Positions 1-6,020 of a stretch of DNA of 14,221 nucleotides are shown here, in pieces (position 1 is the first letter of the stretch; every line of letters begins with the position of its first letter). Below the pieces are notes generated by a model. It was given only the letters and a program-made list of their open reading frames with translations, was not told where the DNA came from and ran no database searches. The stretch is from Thermoplasmata archaeon (lineage in GTDB: Archaea > Thermoplasmatota > E2 > UBA202 > JdFR-43), in contig JAGGWA010000072.1 in the NCBI GenBank assembly GCA_021157745.1, positions 1 to 14,221 on the forward strand, given 5' to 3'. The translations under genes and the position numbers were made by a program.

Positions 1-103
1 TATCCGAAAAAGTAATATATTTGTTATAATTTTTTAGTTTGTATAATCTATGCATGATTATACAAACTAAAAAATTATAACAAATATATTACTTTTTCGG
101 ATA
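1..103. repeat. Perfect long inverted repeat (hairpin) at the window edge
   Basis: Bases 1-48 are the exact reverse complement of bases 56-103, with a 7-base spacer (TATGCAT) at 49-55. I checked all 48 pairs and found no mismatch. The arms are very AT-rich, with one CCG/CGG near the outer end. The left arm starts on base 1, so the true arm length cannot be seen and may be longer. There is no GC-rich stem followed by a T-run, so it does not look like a bacterial terminator. It may be a real palindrome, or a fold-back join at a contig end. Confidence 0.97.
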
Positions 104-152
104 CTTTTGAGGAGTAGAGCATCATTTTGTGCTTAGTTAAAATCCATTAAAA

Positions 153-160
153 TTTTATAC
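153..160 (+). promoter_or_regulatory. TATA-like element for the C45-type hydrolase gene
   Basis: TTTTATAC lies about 20-27 bases before the ATG at 180. At that spacing an archaeal transcript would start at or near the start codon. No Shine-Dalgarno sequence is visible between them, which fits leaderless translation. Assigned by sequence and spacing only. Confidence 0.45.
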
Positions 161-179
161 AAATTTATTTTAATTGTTC

Positions 180-1487
180 ATGAAATGGCTGGCTTTGTTG
201 TTAGCTTTCCTGCTTGTCATTCCAACTTCTGGCTTCATAAAGGAAAATCATGGCATTGAATGCAAATGTGAAAAGAGCTTAGGCAAAGCATGGCTCAAAG
301 AAATAGATGGAGTGAAGGTTTTATACATTGAAGGAACAAACTATGAAATGGGATATCAGCACGGCTATTTACTCAGGAATGAAACGCAGGAAAATTTAAG
401 AGCAATATTGAACGACGCTTTGCAATACAACATGACAAAAGAAAAGCTTTTGCAGATATGGAACATAACAAAACAGCATATTCCGCAAGAATACATAGAG
501 GAGTTGCATGGACTTGCAGATGGAGCTGCTGTTTCATTCAACGACGTTGTTGCAGCTTACATGGCTATAATCTCATGGGGCTCAAAATGTTTCGGCATTG
601 CGGCATGGAACAATGCTACCATAGACAAAAAGCTATACTTTTTCAGGAGCTTTGATCTGCCCATGAACATGGCTGATCCTGTGACAGGAAAGAAAATGCA
701 TGACAATGCTGTTCTCATTGTAAGGAAACCAAAAAAGGGCTATGCCTCCATAACACCATCGATAGCAGGCTCGCTGCACGGCGGCGGCGGGTTCAATACG
801 GCTGGCATTGCCATAGGTATGCATACTTCTTTAACCAGCGACTTCACATTTAACGGCATACCAGCGGTTTTTCGTGTGCAACAGGTTCTGGATCATGCTG
901 GAAACATCAGTCAAGCTATAAACTACATCATAAGCAATAGAACGGCAGGATGGACTTTTATAATAGCTGATGCAAAGGTTCCGGTAGGCTATGCTATCGA
1001 GACGACGGCACATCATTACTATGTTGGAGGATATAACAATGCTGTTGAAAGCATTCCTCCATTCTGGGAGGTAAAAGAGGTTGTGAGGAGAACCAATTTT
1101 TTCATCTCTCCGGAGCTTGCTTCCACGCAACGCAATCATTATGATCCTTCTGGGTTGAAAGGATTCATAAGAATATTTACACAAAATGATCCATACTTCG
1201 TCATATGGCGTAGCTACAAAGCAATGAGTGAGCTTATTGAGGCCAACTACGGAAACTTTGATTTGAATGCATCAATGCAGCTCTTTCAAAAGGGCTACAG
1301 AGGGGATACAGATGCAATGCTCAAAATTTTGATAAAACTGGCGAATGGAACAAGTTTCAATAGAGCATGGAATATGTGGGTTGCTTGTCCCGCGGACGGC
1401 GACATTGTCATAAGCTTTGCCCATGGAAATAAAATCGCTTTTGATGAACCATACCATTACTTCAATCTGTATAAGCTTTTGCAATAG
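180..1487 (+). CDS. Secreted C45-family (acyl-CoA:6-APA acyltransferase-like) Ntn-hydrolase
   Basis: Predicted exported hydrolase or acyltransferase of the C45 / choloylglycine-hydrolase-like Ntn group. These enzymes self-cleave to expose an N-terminal cysteine that attacks amide or ester bonds. With the ATG at 180 the product has 435 residues; an in-frame TTG at 174 adds only two residues and is less likely. The N-terminus MKWLALLLAFLLVIPTSG is a typical signal peptide. Residue positions here count from the TTG frame (subtract 2 for the ATG start). The family hallmarks are YEMGYQHGYLL (57-67), the probable nucleophile Cys139 in SKCFGIAAWNNAT, FRSFDLP (157-163), a glycine-rich HGGGGFNTAGIAIG (202-215) and RRTNFF (305-310), which matches the RTNHF-type motif. 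The substrate cannot be read from sequence. The gene stands alone on the plus strand, and its stop codon directly abuts the stop of a small minus-strand ORF. Confidence 0.82.
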   Translation: MKWLALLLAFLLVIPTSGFIKENHGIECKCEKSLGKAWLKEIDGVKVLYIEGTNYEMGYQHGYLLRNETQENLRAILNDALQYNMTKEKLLQIWNITKQHIPQEYIEELHGLADGAAVSFNDVVAAYMAIISWGSKCFGIAAWNNATIDKKLYFFRSFDLPMNMADPVTGKKMHDNAVLIVRKPKKGYASITPSIAGSLHGGGGFNTAGIAIGMHTSLTSDFTFNGIPAVFRVQQVLDHAGNISQAINYIISNRTAGWTFIIADAKVPVGYAIETTAHHYYVGGYNNAVESIPPFWEVKEVVRRTNFFISPELASTQRNHYDPSGLKGFIRIFTQNDPYFVIWRSYKAMSELIEANYGNFDLNASMQLFQKGYRGDTDAMLKILIKLANGTSFNRAWNMWVACPADGDIVISFAHGNKIAFDEPYHYFNLYKLLQ

Positions 1488-1580
1488 TTAATAGAAATGG
1501 AAACCGAAGAATATCGACAGTATCATTAGGAGCAAAATCACAAAAAAGATTAATCTCCAGATGATCTTTTCTATTTTCAC
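1488..1580 (-). CDS. Putative 30-residue single-pass membrane protein
   Basis: A GTG codon opens a 30-codon frame that ends in TAA. The product has a short basic head (KIEKIIWR), then about 20 hydrophobic residues (LIFFVILLLMILSIFFG), then HFY at the C-terminus. This is the layout of a small membrane protein with one transmembrane helix. An in-frame TAA lies 9 nt before the GTG, which fixes the start. A TATA-like TTTAAA lies about 25 bases upstream, a leaderless spacing like the neighbouring genes. The stop codon sits directly against the stop of the plus-strand hydrolase gene, with no bases between. I recognise no family. A chance ORF in AT-rich DNA remains possible, but an even hydrophobic run behind a basic head plus a placed promoter argues for a gene. 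Confidence 0.5.
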   Translation of the reverse strand: MKIEKIIWRLIFFVILLLMILSIFFGFHFY

Positions 1581-1600
1581 ATATTTTTATCTATTCCGTT

Positions 1601-1608
1601 TTTTAAAT
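1601..1608 (-). promoter_or_regulatory. TATA-like element for the 30-residue ORF
   Basis: On the minus strand ATTTAAAA lies 21-28 bases before the GTG at 1580. It sits in the short gap between the end of the DNA glycosylase gene (1615) and the small ORF. This suggests the ORF can be transcribed on its own as well as by read-through. Confidence 0.35.
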
Positions 1609-1614
1609 ATTGCC

Positions 1615-2361
1615 TTATTTCTGGCAATAGCTGCAATAAAATGTTTTTCTTTTATTTTCATGCTGCCTGTAAAATATCAATTTTCTCCCACAGATGGGGC
1701 AGAATTTTTTGTTATATACCATAAGCAAATCCTTTATTCCTTTCCCTTCAATCTTTCTTTTTAAGAAAGCATGGCTCAATTCATACACATGCGTTATTAT
1801 CCTCTTTATCTCATCCTCTTTTAATTCCTTAACGAACCTCTCTGGATTTACTCTTGCCCGAAATAAAATTTCATTTCTCAATATATTTCCAATCCCAGCA
1901 AAAACATGTTGATCAAGAAGCAAATCTCCAATCTTTCGTTCTCCATTTTTCTTTATTAAATTCTTCAGCCTTTCCTCATTCCAGTTAAACAATGCATCCA
2001 CACCATACTCTGCCAATTCTTTTTCTATTTGCTCGGCTTTTCCTATTTCCACTATAGGAGCATTGTATACAAAAAGGCTTCCATTATCAAATTTTATATG
2101 GAGGCGAATCTGTTGGCGAGGCTTTTCCGGCTTGTATCTTATGCTCCCATACATCATCAGATGAATCCTTACAATGTAACCATTGAAGTATAGCAATATG
2201 TTTTTTCCATAACTTGTTGCATTTTCAAGCCTTTTATTTATTAATTCGTTTACGTCAACATGCAACTTTTTGCTTTTTGCTGTTATTTCTTTGACTATGT
2301 GTCCGCCAAATTTGTTCCATATCTGTATTGCTCTTAAACGAGCTGTTGGTCCTTCGGTCAC
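1615..2361 (-). CDS. Fpg/Nei-family DNA glycosylase with Thr in place of the catalytic Pro2
   Basis: Base-excision repair enzyme of the formamidopyrimidine-DNA glycosylase / endonuclease VIII family, 248 residues, slightly short for the family. It begins at a GTG (minus strand GTG ACC GAA GGA), giving MTEGPTAR. Visible family features are Glu3, Lys53 on the catalytic hairpin (YGKNILLYF), Met70 in HLMMYGSIRY at the usual intercalating loop, the helix-two-turn-helix GIGNILRNEILF (156-167), and a C-terminal zinc finger with Cys221, Cys224, Cys243 and Cys246 in which Arg238 is kept. In the standard family residue 2 is proline, whose N-terminal amine forms the Schiff base; here it is threonine. 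A free N-terminal amine may still work, as for the Val2 enzyme NEIL3, so this may be a NEIL3-like variant rather than a dead enzyme. It is transcribed divergently from the thiolase gene. Confidence 0.88.
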   Translation of the reverse strand: MTEGPTARLRAIQIWNKFGGHIVKEITAKSKKLHVDVNELINKRLENATSYGKNILLYFNGYIVRIHLMMYGSIRYKPEKPRQQIRLHIKFDNGSLFVYNAPIVEIGKAEQIEKELAEYGVDALFNWNEERLKNLIKKNGERKIGDLLLDQHVFAGIGNILRNEILFRARVNPERFVKELKEDEIKRIITHVYELSHAFLKRKIEGKGIKDLLMVYNKKFCPICGRKLIFYRQHENKRKTFYCSYCQK

Positions 2362-2395
2362 AAAAAATTATTTGATATGATTTATATTCTTTCTC
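2362..2395. promoter_or_regulatory. 34-bp divergent promoter shared by the glycosylase and thiolase genes
   Basis: Only 34 bases separate the GTG at 2361 (-) and the ATG at 2396 (+). On the minus strand AATATAAATC (2379-2388) lies 18-27 bases before the GTG, a good TATA placement for leaderless transcription. For the plus gene the AT-rich AAAAAATTATTT (2362-2373) lies 23-34 bases before the ATG. The two start regions must overlap, so the genes probably compete for or share factors. No Shine-Dalgarno sequence is seen for either gene. Confidence 0.5.
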
Positions 2396-3307
2396 ATGCA
2401 ATGTAGCAAGTGCAGCAGAAAAGCAGTGACATATATAAGATACAATGGGAAATATCTATGCAAGCAGCATTTCATGGAATTTGTTGAAAGGAGGATAAAA
2501 AAGGAGATAAGGAAGCAGGGTTTGCCGAAAGGAACGATAGCTGTTGCATTGTCTGGAGGAAAGGATAGCAGTATAGCTGCATATATGCTTAACGAGATAT
2601 TAAAAGAGCATCGAGAAAGGAAGCTGGTGGCGATAACAATCGATGAAGGAATAAAGGGATATAGAGACAAAACAATAGAAATTGCAAAAAAATTTTGCGA
2701 GGAGCATGAAATAGAGCACCATATTTTTTCTTTCAAAGATTTTATAGGCTTTACCATGGATGAGATAAGCAAAAAGCGCGGCAACATAGCGGAATGCACA
2801 TACTGCGGTGTCTTCAGGCGATATGTTTTAAACAAGGTGGCAAGAAAAATGAATGTTAAAGCCATCGTCTTAGGCCATAATCTCGATGATGTCGCGCAAA
2901 CAATCCTCATGAACTTCATTCGCAATGACCTGCGGCGCCTGGCGAGGATGGCGCCTCATCGCCACATCCAGCCAGGCCTGATTCCTCGTTTGCTTCCACT
3001 CATTGAAATACCAGAGAAGGAAACAACTTTGTATGCACTCCTTAAAGGATTCGAAATCTATGAAGGAGCATGCCCATATTCCGTGAGGGCTATGCGCGGA
3101 GAATATCGCAACATCCTTTTCATGCTTGAAGAAAAGCATCCCGGGACGAGACACGCAATACTAAATAGTTATCGTGGCATAGAAGATTGTCTGGCGAAGA
3201 AATTTCCTCCCGCAAAATTACAGCCATGCAAAATATGTGGAGAGCCGAGCAGCCAGCCAGTATGCATGGCTTGCCAGTTGAGAGAGAAATTAAAAGTTAG
3301 TCCATAA
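2396..3307 (+). CDS. ttuA: TtuA/NcsA(Ncs6)-family tRNA 2-thiouridine synthetase
   Basis: PP-loop ATPase that adenylates a tRNA uridine and inserts sulfur from a ubiquitin-like sulfur carrier; 303 residues. It has an N-terminal zinc site (Cys3, Cys6, Cys22, His25), the PP-loop SGGKDS (53-58) and LGHNLDDVAQT (159-169). Cys134, Cys137 (CTYC) and Cys226 (ACPYS) match the three cysteines that hold the [4Fe-4S] cluster in TtuA. A second zinc site at the C-terminus is formed by Cys278, Cys281, Cys290 and Cys293. This is the archaeal two-zinc-finger type. Sequence alone does not tell position 54 (TtuA) from wobble position 34 (NcsA/Ncs6), so the symbol is tentative. Its last 11 bases overlap the end of the convergent amrS gene. 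Confidence 0.87.
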   Translation: MQCSKCSRKAVTYIRYNGKYLCKQHFMEFVERRIKKEIRKQGLPKGTIAVALSGGKDSSIAAYMLNEILKEHRERKLVAITIDEGIKGYRDKTIEIAKKFCEEHEIEHHIFSFKDFIGFTMDEISKKRGNIAECTYCGVFRRYVLNKVARKMNVKAIVLGHNLDDVAQTILMNFIRNDLRRLARMAPHRHIQPGLIPRLLPLIEIPEKETTLYALLKGFEIYEGACPYSVRAMRGEYRNILFMLEEKHPGTRHAILNSYRGIEDCLAKKFPPAKLQPCKICGEPSSQPVCMACQLREKLKVSP

Positions 3308-4301
3308 TTACTGGAATCTTTGCCCCGCATTTGCTGCATTTTCCATTTTTTAGTCCAACTATGCGAGCATGGAAGCCGTGTCTTTCTATAAGCAAATTCC
3401 CGCATTTTGGACAATATGTATTTTCATATTCTCCATGTGGAACATTTCCAAGATAAACATATTTTAAGCCATGCTGCTTCGCCATTTCATATGCTTTAAC
3501 AAGAGTTTTCAAAGGTGTTGGTGGGATATGCATCATTTTATATGTCGGATAGAAAGCAGTGAAATGCACCACCTGCTCATCACCAAATTCATTTAAAACC
3601 CATTCAATGAATTTTTTTATTTGCCATTCGGCGTCATTCTTTGTTGGAATAATCAAATATGTCATTTCCAGATGTATTCCAAGCTCTTTATACAATTTTG
3701 CAGCTTGCAGAACTGGCTGCAATCTTGCTCTCGTTATTCTCCTGTAGAACTCGTCGTCCATTGATTTTATATCAACATTTGCTGCATCCAAATACGGAGC
3801 AATCTCTTTTAAAGGCTCCTCGTTTATGTATCCATTTGTGACAAAGACAGTATATAAACCATGTTTTTTTGCAAGTTTTGATGTGTCATAGGCATATTCC
3901 CACCATATCGTTGGCTCATTATATGTGAAGGCTATACCATCGCTTGTTTTCAAAGCCTCGCCAACAGCTTTTTCAGGCGGCAATTCAATCAAAAAAGCCT
4001 CTTCAGGCGTTATTTGGCTTATTGCATAATTCTGGCAGTGCAAACACTTGAGATTGCATCCTACGGTGGAAAGAGAATAAACCAAGCTACCCGGATAAAA
4101 ATGGAATAATGGTTTCTTTTCGATTGGATCAACATTTGCAGATGAGCAGGAAGCGTAGACGAGTGTATAAAGCTTGCCATTTCTGTTTTCCCTCACCTTG
4201 CACACCCCTCGTTTCCCTTCTCTTATTATGCAATTATGCGGACATAGTCTGCATCTAACAACATTGTTTTTCTTTTCCCAGAATTTCGCTATCTTTTCCA
4301 C
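3297..4301 (-). CDS. amrS: AmmeMemoRadiSam system radical SAM enzyme
   Basis: Radical SAM protein of the AmrS (pyruvate-formate-lyase-activating-like) family, 334 residues. The cluster motif CNLKCLHC gives Cys82, Cys86 and Cys89. Before it is the typical cysteine-rich N-terminus (Cys17, Cys20, Cys24, Cys34 in RCRLCPHNC...GVC). Other conserved stretches are GIAFTYNEPTIWWEY, DAANVDIKS and VHFTAFYPTYKM. The C-terminus adds a zinc-ribbon-like pair, Cys297/Cys300 and Cys322/Cys325. The start is a GTG at 4301; an ATG two bases upstream is in another frame and stops within five codons. The gene follows nep1 by 12 nt. The system's usual partners AmrA (AMMECR1) and AmrB (Memo) are not in this window. 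The reaction is not established to my knowledge. Confidence 0.88.
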   Translation of the reverse strand: MEKIAKFWEKKNNVVRCRLCPHNCIIREGKRGVCKVRENRNGKLYTLVYASCSSANVDPIEKKPLFHFYPGSLVYSLSTVGCNLKCLHCQNYAISQITPEEAFLIELPPEKAVGEALKTSDGIAFTYNEPTIWWEYAYDTSKLAKKHGLYTVFVTNGYINEEPLKEIAPYLDAANVDIKSMDDEFYRRITRARLQPVLQAAKLYKELGIHLEMTYLIIPTKNDAEWQIKKFIEWVLNEFGDEQVVHFTAFYPTYKMMHIPPTPLKTLVKAYEMAKQHGLKYVYLGNVPHGEYENTYCPKCGNLLIERHGFHARIVGLKNGKCSKCGAKIPVIMD

Positions 4302-4313
4302 ATGATTATATGC

Positions 4314-4319
4314 TCACCT
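4314..4319 (-). promoter_or_regulatory. Possible Shine-Dalgarno for amrS inside the nep1 stop
   Basis: Minus-strand AGGTGA complements the archaeal 16S rRNA tail and contains the TGA stop of nep1. It ends 12 nt before the GTG of amrS, a longer spacing than usual. This fits re-initiation by ribosomes finishing nep1 and explains use of the GTG. Confidence 0.4.
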
Positions 4320-4922
4320 GAATTTAAATCTTTCATAGGCTGCTATGGCTTCCATCGCAACCGTCCATGCTGTGAGCATGTCATCATATATTGAAACAAT
4401 GGCATCCACCATGTTTTCCAATTCTGTCATAAAATAGCCAGAAGGAAAACCACCTATTATGCACACAACATCGTCCTCCATTACTTCATGCAATCTCGCA
4501 ACATTTATTTTCCTCCCTTTTCTCGTAAACAATATTTTCTTTCCTTTTATCTCTTCGAGCAGCTCCTCCACCCTTTTTTCTTCCATCCATATCAGTCTTT
4601 CATCAGATGCAATTTTCCTCTCCCTCAACAACTGCGCCATGAGCCCCTTGAACCTATTATAATTTTTTATTATCCTCGTCTCTGGAGCGATATATATGAC
4701 CTCATTGTTTCTTGTATGAATATAAACCCGCAGCAATCCAGCCTTGTTCAAAATGCTTTCCATCGCCACCACAAGAAAAAAATGAACTATGTCAGGGCGC
4801 CCGCGCCGCATTGAGAAATGTTTTCTCCTCATGATTTTATGATGTATGCTGGAATCGAGCAACTCCCTTTTATTCCATGGATTTAGCTCGAGTTCGCTTT
4901 CCGCCAGTATCAAATGCATCAT
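4314..4922 (-). CDS. nep1: 16S rRNA pseudouridine N1-methyltransferase Nep1 (Emg1)
   Basis: SPOUT-class methyltransferase that methylates N1 of a hypermodified pseudouridine in small-subunit rRNA and acts in ribosome assembly; 202 residues, near the archaeal family length. The Nep1 signature RRGRPDIVHF lies at residues 39-48. The C-terminal trefoil-knot SAM-binding segment is CIIGGFPSGYF (154-164), followed by the dimer-forming helix. The ATG at 4922 overlaps the TGA of purP as ATGA, and a second ATG follows at once at 4919. The overlap points to translational coupling with purP. The gene is therefore co-transcribed between a purine-synthesis gene and amrS. Confidence 0.92.
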   Translation of the reverse strand: MMHLILAESELELNPWNKRELLDSSIHHKIMRRKHFSMRRGRPDIVHFFLVVAMESILNKAGLLRVYIHTRNNEVIYIAPETRIIKNYNRFKGLMAQLLRERKIASDERLIWMEEKRVEELLEEIKGKKILFTRKGRKINVARLHEVMEDDVVCIIGGFPSGYFMTELENMVDAIVSIYDDMLTAWTVAMEAIAAYERFKFR

Positions 4923-5977
4923 GTTATTATTTCTTCCAGCATATCATGCTCGGCTGCATATTTAATTTCCTGTGCTATACGCTGCCCCGTCGACAAGCCA
5001 GGCTGGATCAAATCGCTGTAAGGGCTTCCAGAAATGAAGAGATTTGTTCCTGCAACAATGCGAGCAGATATTTCAAAAACTCTAAATTGCAATTTTTCCG
5101 TTACAACTGTTTCCAAGCAGAATGGACCAATCATGCCACCAAAGAGCTCATAGGATCTTTTGACGACTTTTGCCCCCATATCAAATACTTTTGGGAGCAA
5201 TGATTCACGCAAAACTATTGGTATGTTTCCTGTAACAATGAATGTTGGTTGTATCCCCATTGTTTCCAGCTCTGTTATAGAGCCGAGGCGATGAGCTTCA
5301 TCTATATTAGTTTCATCTCTTCTATCTATCGATAGCAACTGCAAACTTCCTTTTCCAACACGGTAACCATCTTTTTTGATTGGAGAATAAAAATAATGAA
5401 TGTAGTAACGAGTGCCAATTAAAAATTCCTGTATTATGTGTGGCTTGCTTTCATCTATTTTTTTCTTGAAGTCGTTATAATCCTTTGCTATGAAGAATCC
5501 TTTTCCACCTTTCGCCCCATAATATTTCACTATCACTGGCTTGTCAATGTCCTTTGGATCTTCAATGATCTCTGGCATATCTAAACCAGCTGATTCGAGC
5601 CATTCACGCTCCTTTTCCCTGTCAGATTCCCATTCCAGAACAGCTCTGTTTCCGAAAGTTGGTATATTAAGCTTCAAAAAATTTTCTGCGCCAAGATATT
5701 CAACAAATGAACCATGAGGAATTATGATGGCATTCTTTCTATGAAAATATTCTGCATTTTCATTTATTTTTTTGTAATCATCAACAATAAAAAACTCATC
5801 TGGTCTGCCAAGAGGAAATGCATCATAAAAAAGCGGCTTTTCTTTAAATGCTATTCCTATACTTTTCAATCCTTCCTTTCTTGCTCCATTGAAAATTTGC
5901 AAACTTGAATGGGAACAGGCTGTTGCTATGGAAATGCTCTTTTTATCATACCTTGCAACTATTTCTTCTATTCCCAT
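4919..5977 (-). CDS. purP: FAICAR synthetase PurP (formate-dependent, archaeal)
   Basis: ATP-grasp ligase that converts AICAR, formate and ATP to FAICAR, the archaeal replacement for the folate-dependent PurH step of IMP synthesis. Length is 352 residues, as usual for the family. The N-terminus carries the family signature IATACSHSSLQIFNGARKEG (17-36). The ATP-grasp core follows (KPVIVKYYGAKGGKGFFIAKD, near residue 140), and the family C-terminus ends with SGSPYSDLIQPGLSTGQRIA. The ATG at 5977 has an AT-rich TATA-like stretch 21-30 bases upstream. It heads the purP-nep1-amrS run and overlaps nep1 by 4 bases. The final cyclohydrolase (PurO or PurH) is not in the window. Confidence 0.93.
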   Translation of the reverse strand: MGIEEIVARYDKKSISIATACSHSSLQIFNGARKEGLKSIGIAFKEKPLFYDAFPLGRPDEFFIVDDYKKINENAEYFHRKNAIIIPHGSFVEYLGAENFLKLNIPTFGNRAVLEWESDREKEREWLESAGLDMPEIIEDPKDIDKPVIVKYYGAKGGKGFFIAKDYNDFKKKIDESKPHIIQEFLIGTRYYIHYFYSPIKKDGYRVGKGSLQLLSIDRRDETNIDEAHRLGSITELETMGIQPTFIVTGNIPIVLRESLLPKVFDMGAKVVKRSYELFGGMIGPFCLETVVTEKLQFRVFEISARIVAGTNLFISGSPYSDLIQPGLSTGQRIAQEIKYAAEHDMLEEIIT

Positions 5978-5997
5978 TAAATAGAATATAAGGCAGG

Positions 5998-6007
5998 ATT
6001 TTAAAAT
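5998..6007 (-). promoter_or_regulatory. Candidate TATA element for purP
   Basis: The symmetric ATTTTAAAAT lies 21-30 bases before the purP ATG, in the 43-bp gap after the PIN-ATPase gene. The spacing suits a leaderless transcript. It suggests purP-nep1-amrS can be expressed apart from the gene upstream. Weak evidence in AT-rich DNA. Confidence 0.35.
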
Positions 6008-6020
6008 TATCGATTTGTCT

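Noticed and set aside
1-103. Bidirectional intrinsic terminator
   Set aside because: The stem is AT-rich and far too long, no gene ends beside it in view, and archaeal termination does not need such hairpins.
174-179. TTG start two codons upstream of the C45-type hydrolase ATG
   Set aside because: The ATG at 180 gives a cleaner signal peptide and suits the TATA spacing equally well.
2368-2925. Minus-strand open frame of 185 codons opposite ttuA
   Set aside because: It covers the conserved PP-loop gene and reads as a Ser/Leu/Ile-rich shadow with no plausible start signal.
2931-2956. GC-rich patch with two GGCGCC sites in ttuA
   Set aside because: It encodes an Arg/Ala-rich conserved stretch (LRRLARMAPHR), so codon content explains it.
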